Shown piece by piece: positions 41,703-49,374 of a DNA stretch of 64,000 bases. The position numbers were made by a program, and so were the translations under genes. Each line of letters starts with the position of its first letter. Positions within the stretch are counted from its first letter, which is position 1. Source of the stretch: Curtobacterium sp. MCSS17_008 (GTDB lineage: Bacteria > Actinomycetota > Actinomycetes > Actinomycetales > Microbacteriaceae). The notes under the pieces were generated by a model that was not told the DNA's origin, did no database searches, and saw nothing but the letters and a program-made list of their open reading frames with translations. The stretch spans positions 18,434-82,433 of the forward strand of contig NZ_QKSM01000013.1 of the NCBI RefSeq assembly GCF_003234185.1, written 5' to 3'.

Positions 41703-43160
41703 CTAGACCGAGCCGCTGGGGCGGGCGACGTACGGCAGGAGCTGGTTCGGCAGCCAGATGCTGCGCTCGACCACGCCGACGCCGGGGCGGGCGGCCTCGA
41801 CCATGGTGCCGTAGCTCGTGACGATGCTGTCGTGGTAGGCGCCGGAGACGCTGCCGTTGGACGAGTAGAAGAGGATGTCGCCGGGCTGGCGCTGCGACAG
41901 CGGGACGAGCCGGCCGATCGACGCGAAGTGGTTGTACTGCCAGACGACGTTGTGGCCCCCGGTGGCGATGCCCTGCGAGTTGTAGGCCATCATCACCAGG
42001 CCGGAGCAGTCCCAGCTGCCCGGTCCGGCACCACCGAGCAGGTACGGCTTGCCGAGCTGGGCGCGCGCGTAGGCGATGGCGCCGGCGGCCTTCGAGGGGC
42101 TCGACACCGGCTTCGGGACCGGGGCCGGTGCCGGGGCGGGGGCGGGGGCCGGTGCGGGAGCCGGTGCAGGGCGCGACGGCGTCGTGCTCGGTCGTGACGG
42201 CGTCGTGCTCGGTCGTGACGGGGTCGTGCTCGGTCGTGACGGGGTCGTGCTCGGCTGGTCCGTGCCGGGGCGGTCCGTGCTCGGCTGGTCCGTGCTCGGC
42301 CGCGCGGGCACCGAAGGCGAGGACGGGTCGGCGCTGGCGCCGGAACCACGCGCAGGTGCGTCGCCGCGGCTGGCTGCGGCCTCACGTGCCGCGAGCTGCC
42401 GCTCCGCGCGCTTCGCCTGCTGCGCGTTCCAGTAGGCCGTCTCGGTGGCCTTGCTCGTGCCCTTGAGGAACGCGAGCTGCTCGAGGACCTCGGACTGCTG
42501 CTCCTGCTGCTGCTGGACCCGGGTCCGGGCCGAGGCCGACGCCGCGTTCGCCTGGTCCAGCGTGCGCTCCGACGTCGCGGTGGCTGCGGCCAGGGCCTTC
42601 GTCGCGGCGGACTGCTGCGCGGCGATCGCCTCGACCGTGTTCTGGTCGGTCTGCGCCTGCTCGAGCACCCGCGCCGACCGCTCGGACAGGTGCGAGGCGG
42701 TGCCGACGCGGTAGAGCAGGTCCTTCGCGTCGGACGCGCCGACGAGCATCGAGGTCGACAGGTCACCACCGCCCGTGCGGGACAGCTCGACGACGAGCCC
42801 GGCGACCTGTGCCGCCGACTCGTCCGCCTTCTGCTCGGCCCGCTCCGCCTGCGCCGTGAGGTCGTCGAGGTCGTCCTTCGCCGCCTGCTGCTGCGACACC
42901 GCCATCGCGTAGTCCTGCGCGGCCTGGAGCTCGGAGACCTCGGCGCTGTCCGCGGCGTCCTGCAGGGCCTGGAGCCGGTCGGCCAGCTCGTCGACCGTCG
43001 CCTGGGCCTCGGCGGTGTCCGCCTTCGCCTCGCGCACGTCGTCCCAGCTCGGGGCCGACGGCGCAGCCTGCGCGGGACCGGCGACGACGACCGACAGGCC
43101 GATGCCGAGGACGGCCACGGCCGCCGTGCAGCCGGACAGGGTGCGGGAGGAGGGCTTCAT
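41703..43160 (-). CDS. secreted NlpC/P60 peptidoglycan endopeptidase with coiled-coil N-terminus
   Basis: The 485-residue protein has a signal peptide (TAAVAVLGIGLSVVVAGPAQA, cut near residue 33), a long coiled coil (~35-270), a Ser/Thr/Pro linker with four PSTTPSR repeats plus a PAPAPA tract, and a C-terminal NlpC/P60 domain. The catalytic Cys385 lies in WDCSGLV and His443 in YHDSIV. Such RipA-like enzymes cut stem peptides during cell separation, and the coiled coil is usually an autoinhibitory lid. It starts at ATG 43,160, 33 bases after the paralogous M23 gene, and shares its transcript. Confidence 0.92.
   Translation of the reverse strand: MKPSSRTLSGCTAAVAVLGIGLSVVVAGPAQAAPSAPSWDDVREAKADTAEAQATVDELADRLQALQDAADSAEVSELQAAQDYAMAVSQQQAAKDDLDDLTAQAERAEQKADESAAQVAGLVVELSRTGGGDLSTSMLVGASDAKDLLYRVGTASHLSERSARVLEQAQTDQNTVEAIAAQQSAATKALAAATATSERTLDQANAASASARTRVQQQQEQQSEVLEQLAFLKGTSKATETAYWNAQQAKRAERQLAAREAAASRGDAPARGSGASADPSSPSVPARPSTDQPSTDRPGTDQPSTTPSRPSTTPSRPSTTPSRPSTTPSRPAPAPAPAPAPAPAPAPVPKPVSSPSKAAGAIAYARAQLGKPYLLGGAGPGSWDCSGLVMMAYNSQGIATGGHNVVWQYNHFASIGRLVPLSQRQPGDILFYSSNGSVSGAYHDSIVTSYGTMVEAARPGVGVVERSIWLPNQLLPYVARPSGSV
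42178..42260. repeat. 21-base tandem repeats coding PSTTPSR
   Basis: A unit reading GGCGTCGTGCTCGGTCGTGAC (or GGG variants of its first bases) recurs four times in the linker-coding part of the NlpC/P60 gene. It codes for the heptapeptide PSTTPSR. Being a multiple of three, copy-number change would vary linker length without a frameshift. Confidence 0.85.
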
Positions 43161-43193
43161 GTCGTGCTCAGGGCCTCTCGACGGCGCTGTTGC

Positions 43194-44453
43194 TCATACC
43201 GAGATCCCCCGCGCTGCCATGAAGGGGACCGGGTCGACGGCAGAACCGTTCACCCGGGTCTCGAAGTGGAGGTGGCACCCCGTCGACCAGCCGGTGGAGC
43301 CGATCTTCGCGATCTGCTGCCCGGCCTCGACGTGCTGCCCGACGGAGACGAGGATGCCGCCGTCGACGATGTGCCCGTAGGCGGTGGAGATGCCGCCGCC
43401 GTTGTCGAGCACGACCTCGTTGCCGTAGCCGCCGCCGTTCGCCGCGAACGTCACCGTGCCCGAGTGCGCCGCGTAGATCGGGGCGTAGCAGGCGGGCGCG
43501 AGGTCGACGCCGGCGTGCAGTGCCCGGTAGTGCGTGTAGGGGTCGACGCGGTAGCCGTAGGGGCTCGTCTGGTAGCCGCCCGAGGGGCGTACCCAACCGG
43601 AGGAGTTCGGCGTGCCGCCACCGGCGCCGCCCTGGTTGGTGGCCGCCGCCTTCTCGGCCTCTGCCGCGAGGGCTGCCTGACGCGCCTCCTCGGCCGCGAC
43701 GCCCTTGTCGTAGGCGGCCTCGACGTCCTTCGCGTTCGTGGTGAGCAGCGTGAGCTGCGCCTCGAGCCGCGCCTTGTTGTCGGCCTGGGCATCGACCGCG
43801 GACTGCGCGCGGTCCGCGGCGGCCTGGGCCGCCTGCATCTTCGCCTGGGCCGCGTCGGCGAGGTCCCCGAGGGCCTCCTCCGCCTGCTCGGCTCGGTCGG
43901 CGAGCCCCTGCGCGACGCCGCGGTCCTGCGAGGCCTGCGAGTAGATGCCGTCGGCCTGCTCGGACAGCTTGGACATCGCACCGAGCTCGTAGAGCAGGTC
44001 GCCCGAGTCCGACGGGTGCGTGAGGATGTCCGTCGTGACGTCGTTCGCACTCGCCCGACCGAGCTGCGCGGCGAGCTGCCCGGCCTGCTCCTCGGAGCGC
44101 TGTGCGGTGCGCTCGGCGTCGTCCGCCTGGCCCTGCAGCGACCGCTGCTCGAGCGTCGCGGCGTCGTACTTCGTCTGCGCGTCCTGGTAGACGGTGCCGG
44201 CGGCCTCGGCCGAAGCCTGCGCGGCGGACGCCTTCGACGTCAGGTCCTCGAGCAGCGCCTCGATCTGACGCACCTTGGCCTGCTGGGTGTCCTTCGACGC
44301 CTTGGCCTGCTCGACGTCCGACCAGCTCGGGTAACTCGCGGCGGCGGCGGCGGAGACCGGTCCGACGGCCACCAGGGCGCCGGCGGTGAGCACGACGGCG
44401 ACCGCCGCGGCGAGTGCGCGGCGGCGGGGAGCGGAGGAGGAAGCAGTCGACAT
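43194..44453 (-). CDS. secreted M23 (LytM) metallopeptidase with coiled-coil N-terminus
   Basis: The 419-residue protein has a signal peptide (RALAAAVAVVLTAGALVAVG), a coiled coil of ~230 residues, and a C-terminal LytM domain with the zinc ligands His313 and Asp317 (HAGVD) and His396 in HLHFE, plus His361 and His394. All catalytic residues are present. The N-terminal half is clearly paralogous to that of the next gene (YPSWSDVEQAK versus APSWDDVREAK; SDSGDLLYELG versus SDAKDLLYRVG). This points to an EnvC-like role with control by the coiled coil. It starts at ATG 44,453, with an A+T-richer promoter region (TGTTGTTACTGTTG) upstream. Confidence 0.93.
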   Translation of the reverse strand: MSTASSSAPRRRALAAAVAVVLTAGALVAVGPVSAAAAASYPSWSDVEQAKASKDTQQAKVRQIEALLEDLTSKASAAQASAEAAGTVYQDAQTKYDAATLEQRSLQGQADDAERTAQRSEEQAGQLAAQLGRASANDVTTDILTHPSDSGDLLYELGAMSKLSEQADGIYSQASQDRGVAQGLADRAEQAEEALGDLADAAQAKMQAAQAAADRAQSAVDAQADNKARLEAQLTLLTTNAKDVEAAYDKGVAAEEARQAALAAEAEKAAATNQGGAGGGTPNSSGWVRPSGGYQTSPYGYRVDPYTHYRALHAGVDLAPACYAPIYAAHSGTVTFAANGGGYGNEVVLDNGGGISTAYGHIVDGGILVSVGQHVEAGQQIAKIGSTGWSTGCHLHFETRVNGSAVDPVPFMAARGISV

Positions 44454-44649
44454 TGTCTCGATTTCGTAACAGCCCGGCATGGCTCACGCGCGGAGCGCTG
44501 TTGACAACCGCAACAGTAACAACAGGGGTCACAGCGCGGACACCCCCGAGTTGGGGTCTCGCGCCGCCCACGACGGGCGAACCGGGGAGCGATCCGGGGC
44601 TCGTCAACGCAGCGCGACACGCCAGGGATGCACGTTCCCGGTCCTCGAT

Positions 44650-44678
44650 TTGTGCATCGCGCAGGGCATCCGTATGCT
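44650..44678 (+). promoter_or_regulatory. promoter of the tRNA cluster
   Basis: TTGTGC (44,650-44,655) and TATGCT (44,673-44,678) are separated by 17 bases and lie about 30 bases before tRNA-Glu, an excellent match to a housekeeping sigma promoter. Confidence 0.7.
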
Positions 44679-44708
44679 TGTCCATCGGTAGCGCACGGCG
44701 CAGCTTGC

Positions 44709-44781
44709 GGCCCTATCGTTTAGTGGCCTAGGACACCGCCCTTTCACGGCGGCAGCACGGGTTCGAATCCCGTTGGGGTCA
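44709..44781 (+). tRNA. tRNA-Glu (anticodon TTC)
   Basis: Acceptor strands GGCCCTA and TGGGGTC pair (with two G-U pairs). The anticodon arm is CCGCC-CTTTCAC-GGCGG and the T arm CGGG-TTCGAAT-CCCG. No CCA is encoded; the discriminator is A at 44,781. Confidence 0.96.
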
Positions 44782-44833
44782 CTCCACGTGAGTGAGCAAG
44801 CAACCGAGCAACACCGAACACAACACAACACAT

Positions 44834-44910
44834 GGCCCTGTAGCGCAGTTGGTTAGCGTGCCGCCCTGTCACGGCGGAGGTCGCGGGTTCAAGTCCCGTC
44901 AGGGTCGCCA
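44834..44910 (+). tRNA. tRNA-Asp (anticodon GTC)
   Basis: Acceptor GGCCCTG pairs with CAGGGTC, followed by G and an encoded CCA (44,908-44,910). The anticodon arm is CCGCC-CTGTCAC-GGCGG. The T arm reads GCGGG-TTCAAGT-CCCGT. Confidence 0.96.
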
Positions 44911-44911
44911 C

Positions 44912-44984
44912 GGCTGGATAGCTCAGTTGGTAGAGCGTTCGACTGAAAATCGAAAGGTCCACGGATCGATGCCGTGTCCAGCCA
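44912..44984 (+). tRNA. tRNA-Phe (anticodon GAA)
   Basis: Acceptor GGCTGGA pairs with TCCAGCC, discriminator A at 44,984. The anticodon loop CTGAAAA gives GAA. It begins one base after the CCA of tRNA-Asp, so the two are processed from one transcript. Confidence 0.96.
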
Positions 44985-44990
44985 CGGTGA

Positions 44991-45021
44991 AGAGCCCCTC
45001 ACGAGAGTGAGGGGCTCTTTT
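44991..45021 (+). terminator. intrinsic terminator of the tRNA cluster
   Basis: AGAGCCCCTCAC (44,991-45,002) and GTGAGGGGCTCT (45,007-45,018) form a perfect 12-base stem with a GAGA loop, followed by a T run. Confidence 0.93.
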
Positions 45022-45064
45022 GCGTCCCCAGGAGCAGTGTCCCTCGGGCCGGGCCGGGCGGGGC

Positions 45065-46075
45065 TCAGGCCTCGCGGGTCTTCGGGCTGCTGTCGTTCGT
45101 CTTCGCCGGGTCGCGCTCCACGACACCACCGAGGGCGTCGTCGATGCGGGACATCAGCTCGGCGGGGATCTGCACCCCGGCAGCGCCGGCGTTGTCGTGC
45201 ACCTGCTCCGGACGCGAGGCGCCGATGATCGCCGACGCCACGTTCTCGTTCTGCAGCACCCACGCCACCGCGAGCTGCGCCATCGACAGGCTCAGCTCGT
45301 CGGCAATCGGCTTGAGCTCCTGCACGGCCGAGAGCACCTCGTCGTTCATGAAGCGCTCGATCATCTTCGCGCCGCCCTTGTCGTCGGTGGCACGGGACCC
45401 CTCGGGCAGCGGCTGTCCGGGCTGGTACTTGCCCGTCAGCACACCCTGCGCGATGGGCGACCAGACGATCTGCGAGATGCCGAGCTCCTTCGAGGTCGGG
45501 ACGACCTCGCCCTCGATGACCCGCCAGAGCGCCGAGTACTGCGGCTGGTTCGAGATGAGCTGGAAGCCGAGGTCCTCTGCGAGGGCATGCCCTGCACGAA
45601 GCTGGTCCGCCGTCCACTCCGAGACGCCGACGTACAGCACCTTGCCCTGCCGCACGACGTCGGCGAAGGCCTGCATCGTCTCCTCGAGCGGTGTCTCGTG
45701 GTCGTAGCGGTGCGCCTGGTACAGGTCCACGTAGTCGGTCTGCAGGCGCTCGAGCGACCCGTCGATCGACTCGAGGATGTGCTTGCGGGACAGACCCGTG
45801 TCATTGTGGCCCTTCGGCCCGGTGGGGCCGAAGACCTTCGTCGCGATCTCGAGCGACTGGCGCCGCTCCCCCTTGAGGGCCTCGCCGAGGACGGTCTCGG
45901 CGCCGGTGTTCGCGTAGACGTCGGCGGTGTCGAAGGTCGAGATGCCGACGTCGAGCGCGGCACGGACGCAGGCGATGGCTGCGTCGTTCTCGACCTGTGA
46001 TGCGTGGGTGAGCCAGTTGCCGTAGGTGATCTCGGACACCTTGAGGCCCGAGTTGCCGAGGTAGCGGTACTCCAT
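45065..46075 (-). CDS. aldo/keto reductase family oxidoreductase
   Basis: The 336-residue NADPH-dependent reductase of the voltage-gated-potassium-channel-beta-like subgroup has the family tetrad Asp49 (FDTADVY), Tyr54, Lys80 (IATKVFGP) and His122 (YQAHRYD). Cofactor-binding segments WSPIAQGVLTGKY and ASRPEQVHDN follow. The protein starts MEYRYLGNSGLKVSEITYG, so ATG 46,075 is certain. The C-terminal 20 residues are charged and variable. Substrate unknown; no obvious partner gene nearby. Confidence 0.92.
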   Translation of the reverse strand: MEYRYLGNSGLKVSEITYGNWLTHASQVENDAAIACVRAALDVGISTFDTADVYANTGAETVLGEALKGERRQSLEIATKVFGPTGPKGHNDTGLSRKHILESIDGSLERLQTDYVDLYQAHRYDHETPLEETMQAFADVVRQGKVLYVGVSEWTADQLRAGHALAEDLGFQLISNQPQYSALWRVIEGEVVPTSKELGISQIVWSPIAQGVLTGKYQPGQPLPEGSRATDDKGGAKMIERFMNDEVLSAVQELKPIADELSLSMAQLAVAWVLQNENVASAIIGASRPEQVHDNAGAAGVQIPAELMSRIDDALGGVVERDPAKTNDSSPKTREA

Positions 46076-46176
46076 GTGCGTGTCACTCCTGTCGTGGAGC
46101 GCATCGGTGCGCCCCGACCCGTGACGGTAGTCCCCACGGCAGCGGGTCCCACCCATGCTGGCGGTAGGATGAAGTA

Positions 46177-46250
46177 TCAGTCGGACACCATCGAGCAAGA
46201 CGAAACCCCGGCGATGTGGCCGAGGCCAGTGATCGTTCCGGGGTCTTCGC
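46177..46250 (+). ncRNA. structured RNA upstream of Abi-like gene (candidate antitoxin or guide RNA)
   Basis: CGAA-ACCCCGG (46,201-46,211) pairs with CCGGGGT-C-TTCG (about 46,238-46,249), one bulge. Inside, TGGC-CGAG-GCCA (46,217-46,228) forms a second perfect hairpin, with CGAT/ATCG pairing around it. A TAGGAT -10-like element lies at 46,165-46,170. The element ends about 23 bases before the Abi-like start codon, so it can be a separate RNA or the mRNA leader. Structured RNAs next to Abi_2/AbiF HEPN proteins are, as I recall, a described RNA toxin-antitoxin arrangement. The ends given are estimates. Confidence 0.55.
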
Positions 46251-46272
46251 CATCCAGCATACAAGGGAGCCG

Positions 46273-46917
46273 ATGCCTCGCCAAGATCTCTCGGCGCTCC
46301 TGACGCCGGAGCGACTGCGGTCGTACACGCAGCGGTGTCCGAACGAGGCGAGCGCACTCCGCCTCTACGAGTGGAACATGCGCGCCGCGGCAGCCGTCCT
46401 GGAACTGACCGGCATCGTCGAGGTCGTCGCGCGCAACTCCCTGGACCGGGAGCTCCGAGCCTGGGCGGCTCGACGCGGTGCCCCGACGTGGTTCGACACC
46501 GTGCCGCTCGATCAGCAGGGGCGCCTCGACCTGGTCAAGGCCCGAGCACGCGCAACTCGGAACAGGCGACGGCCCGAGGTCCATGGGCGTGTCATCGCCG
46601 AGCTGTCTCTCGGCTTCTGGCGCTACCTCGTCGAGTCGCGCTACCTCACAGCGCTCTGGACGCCGGCGCTGCACCGTGCCTTCCCGCACGGACCGGCAGA
46701 CGTCTTGACACGCCAGCGAGAGGTCCGCGCTCGGATGCAGCAACTGCACTTCGTCCGCAACCGCGCCGCGCACCACGAACCGATCCACCAGCGCGACCTC
46801 CGCCGTGACCTCGACGCCGCACTCGACCTGCTCGGCTGGATCCACCCCGTCGCCGCTGAGTGGGCGGCCGACGTGACGTCGCTCAGCGCGGTCCTCGACG
46901 CCCGACCCAGCGACTGA
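46273..46917 (+). CDS. Abi-like (Abi_2/AbiF-type) HEPN protein, candidate abortive-infection RNase
   Basis: The 214-residue protein follows the Abi-like pattern throughout: SALLTPERLRSY at the start, ALRLYEWNMRAAAAVLEL, then GIVEVVARNSLDREL, ELSLGFWRYLVESRY ... LW, and the near-C-terminal FVRNRAAHHEPIH. That last block contains an R-x4-H HEPN ribonuclease motif (Arg162 ... His167). Such proteins are thought to cut RNA and halt growth during phage infection. ATG 46,273 follows AAGGGAG; an in-frame frame extends upstream through the structured RNA but is not protein-like. The gene is solitary in a core region, preceded by a hairpin RNA, so a two-component RNA-protein system is likely. Confidence 0.85.
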   Translation: MPRQDLSALLTPERLRSYTQRCPNEASALRLYEWNMRAAAAVLELTGIVEVVARNSLDRELRAWAARRGAPTWFDTVPLDQQGRLDLVKARARATRNRRRPEVHGRVIAELSLGFWRYLVESRYLTALWTPALHRAFPHGPADVLTRQREVRARMQQLHFVRNRAAHHEPIHQRDLRRDLDAALDLLGWIHPVAAEWAADVTSLSAVLDARPSD

Positions 46918-46975
46918 GGGGCAGGATCGCAGGGGCGCGGTGCACAGCGGCACCGCCGGGAGCGAAGGAGCATCC

Positions 46976-47971
46976 ATGTCGGGACCGAGCGTGCTGTTCA
47001 TCGGCGGCAGCGGCATCATCAGCGCCGCCTGCGTCCGCGAAGCCGTCGAGCAGGGGTTCGACGTCACCGTGCTCAACCGGGGCGCGACGGACAAGCGGCC
47101 GGTCCCGGATGCCGTGACGCGCCTCCAGGCCGACGTGTCGGACCGCGCCGCGCTCGAGGCGGCGGTCGGCGACCAGCGGTGGGACGTCGTCATCGACTTC
47201 GTGGCCTTCACGCCCGACCAGGTGCAGCGGGACATCGAGGTGTTCACCGGCCGGACGAACCAGTACGTGTTCATCTCGTCGGCCTCGGCGTACCAGACGC
47301 CCGCCACGCACCTGCCGATCACGGAGTCCACGCCGCTGAAGAACCCGTACTGGCAGTACTCGCGGGACAAGATCGCGTGCGAGGACCTGCTCACGAAGGC
47401 CTACCGGGAGGACGACTTCCCGACAACGATCATCCGTCCGTCGCACACGTACGACGAGACCCTCGTGCCGTTCTCCGGCGGCTGGACCGTGCTCGGGCGC
47501 ATGCGCGCCGGCAAACCGATCGTGGTGTGCGGGGACGGCAGCTCGCTGTGGACGATCACGCACGCGCGGGACTTCGCCGTCGGCTTCGTCGGGCTGCTTG
47601 ACCGCGCCGAGGCGATCGGCGAGGCGTTCCACATCACGGGCGACGAGGCACCGACGTGGGACCGCATCGCGCACGAACTCGCGGCCGCGGCCGGGGTCGA
47701 GGACCTGGAGATCGTGCACGTGCCGAGTGACGCGATCGACGCGCTCGACGCCGACTGGGGCGCGAGCCTGCTCGGGGACAAGGCGAACACCTCGGTGTTC
47801 GACAACACGAAGGTGCAGACCCTGGTGCCGGAGTTCGCGCAGACGACGTCGATCCGGCAGGGCGCGCGCGAGATCGTCGCGTGGTTCGACGCCGATCCGT
47901 CCCGCCAGGTGACGGACGAGCGGCTCGACGGGCTGATGGACCAGCTCGTGGAGCGGTGGCAGGTGCGCTGA
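46976..47971 (+). CDS. NAD-dependent epimerase/dehydratase family protein
   Basis: The 331-residue extended short-chain dehydrogenase has the nucleotide-binding GGSGIIS at 10-16, the strand VVIDFVAF, SSASAYQTP with the active-site Ser, and Tyr128-x3-Lys132 (YSRDK). A distinct C-terminal substrate domain follows (WTITHARDFAVGFVGLL). ATG 46,976 follows GAAGGAG. It resembles members annotated as NAD-dependent epimerases acting on sugar nucleotides, but no sugar gene is nearby. It is followed by two inverted repeats. Confidence 0.88.
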   Translation: MSGPSVLFIGGSGIISAACVREAVEQGFDVTVLNRGATDKRPVPDAVTRLQADVSDRAALEAAVGDQRWDVVIDFVAFTPDQVQRDIEVFTGRTNQYVFISSASAYQTPATHLPITESTPLKNPYWQYSRDKIACEDLLTKAYREDDFPTTIIRPSHTYDETLVPFSGGWTVLGRMRAGKPIVVCGDGSSLWTITHARDFAVGFVGLLDRAEAIGEAFHITGDEAPTWDRIAHELAAAAGVEDLEIVHVPSDAIDALDADWGASLLGDKANTSVFDNTKVQTLVPEFAQTTSIRQGAREIVAWFDADPSRQVTDERLDGLMDQLVERWQVR

Positions 47972-48002
47972 CGCGCCTGGCGCAGGTCGAGTCGGGCGTT
48001 CG

Positions 48003-48053
48003 TGGAGCAGGAATCGTCGGGTCGGCAACGCTGACCCGACGATTGCTGCTCCA
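48003..48053. repeat. inverted repeat with TGGAGCAG ends, family B copy 2
   Basis: Arms 48,003-48,023 and 48,033-48,053 (21 bases, one mismatch) begin TGGAGCAG and end GTCGGGTC, like the element at 24,010-24,064. It directly precedes a family A palindrome. Confidence 0.88.
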
Positions 48054-48060
48054 TCGAGCG

Positions 48061-48104
48061 CGGACGGGAGGCGCGGTGCCAGCTGGCACCGCGCCTCCCG
48101 TCCG
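48061..48104. repeat. 44-base palindrome, family A copy 4
   Basis: A perfect palindrome beginning CGGACGGGAGGCGCGG and centred on CCAGCTGG. It lies 14 bases beyond the rocD stop, between convergent genes. Confidence 0.95.
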
Positions 48105-48118
48105 ACAGGTGATCGCGC

Positions 48119-49372
48119 CTACCGCGCGGCCAGCACCTCCCCGAGGGTCCCGATCGCGAGCCGGACCTCGTCGTCGGTGACGACGAGCGGCGGCGCGAAG
48201 CGGATCGTCGACCCGTGGGTGTCCTTCACGAGCACGCCCCGGTCGGCCAGGTCGTGCGCGATCTCCTTGCCGGTGCCGAGCGCGGGATCGATGTCGATCC
48301 CCGCCCAGAGCCCGGCGACCCGGTGCGACACGACCCCGTGCCCGACGAGCTCGTCGAGCAGGCCCCGGAGCAACGGTTCGCCGTCGAGCGCCCGCTGCTG
48401 GAACGTGCCCTCGCTGAGCATCGCGACGACCTCGGCCCCGACGGCCGCCGCGAGCGGGTTGCCGCCGAACGTCGAGCCGTGCTCGCCGGGACGGAGGACA
48501 CCGAGCACCTCCCGCGAGCCGACGACGGCGGACACCGGGACGATGCCGCCTCCGAGCGCCTTGCCGAGCGTGATCAGGTCGGGTCGGACGCCGACGCGCT
48601 GCACCGCGAGGGTGTGCCCGGTGCGGCCGAGCCCGGACTGGATCTCGTCGGCGACGAACAGTGCGACGAACTCGTCACAGATCCTGCGCACCTCGGGCAG
48701 GTAGGACTCCGGCGGGATGACGACCCCGCCCTCGCCCTGGATCGGCTCGAGCAGCACGGCGACGACGGTCTCGTCCATCGCTTCTCGGAGCGCGGACGCG
48801 TCACCGTACGGCACTGTCCGGAAGCCCGGCGTGTACGGCCCGAAGTCGTCGCGTGCGGAGGGGTCGTCGGAGAACGACACGATGGTCGTGGTCCGACCGT
48901 GGAAGTTCCCCGAGGCGACCACGATCGTGGCCTGGCCGGCCGGCACGCCCTTCACCCGGTAGCCCCAGGCGCGGGACACCTTGATCGCGGACTCGACGGC
49001 CTCGGCCCCGGTGTTCATCGGCAGGACGAGGTCGGTGCCGGTCAGCGCGGCGAGCGACTCCGCGAACGGCCCGAGCCGGTCGTTGACGAACGCGCGGCTC
49101 GTCAGGGTCACCCGGTCGAGTTGGGCCCGTGCGGCGTCGAGCAGCCGGGGGTTGCCGTGGCCGAAGTTCACCGCGGAGTACGCGGCGAGGCCGTCCAGGT
49201 AGCGCTTGCCGTCGACGTCCGTCACCCATGCGCCGTCGCCGGACGCGATGACGACCGGCAGGGGGCTGTAGTTGTGGGCGAGGGAGTGGTCCTCGACGGC
49301 GAGCGCGGCTGCCGTGGCAGCACCGAGCGCGCCGGTCCCCGCGGGGGTGCCGGCGCCGGTCGCGGTGCTCAT
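48119..49372 (-). CDS. rocD: ornithine aminotransferase
   Basis: This PLP enzyme moves the delta-amino group of ornithine to 2-oxoglutarate, giving glutamate semialdehyde. The 417-residue class III aminotransferase has NTGAEAVESAIK, FHGRT, LLEPIQGEGGV, FVADEIQSGLGRTG and the Schiff-base lysine in ITLGKALGGG. The start SLAHNYSPLPVVI is characteristic of RocD. ATG 49,372 overlaps nothing but lies 2 bases after the ddaH stop. With ddaH it forms an arginine/ornithine degradation operon under the divergent Lrp-type gene. Confidence 0.95.
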   Translation of the reverse strand: MSTATGAGTPAGTGALGAATAAALAVEDHSLAHNYSPLPVVIASGDGAWVTDVDGKRYLDGLAAYSAVNFGHGNPRLLDAARAQLDRVTLTSRAFVNDRLGPFAESLAALTGTDLVLPMNTGAEAVESAIKVSRAWGYRVKGVPAGQATIVVASGNFHGRTTTIVSFSDDPSARDDFGPYTPGFRTVPYGDASALREAMDETVVAVLLEPIQGEGGVVIPPESYLPEVRRICDEFVALFVADEIQSGLGRTGHTLAVQRVGVRPDLITLGKALGGGIVPVSAVVGSREVLGVLRPGEHGSTFGGNPLAAAVGAEVVAMLSEGTFQQRALDGEPLLRGLLDELVGHGVVSHRVAGLWAGIDIDPALGTGKEIAHDLADRGVLVKDTHGSTIRFAPPLVVTDDEVRLAIGTLGEVLAAR

Positions 49373-49374
49373 GG

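Noticed and set aside
44480..44525. MtrA-type binding site (GTAAC repeats) upstream of the M23 gene
   Set aside because: Only one clear GTAAC is present; the second half-site (GCAAC) is weak, so I do not list it as a site.
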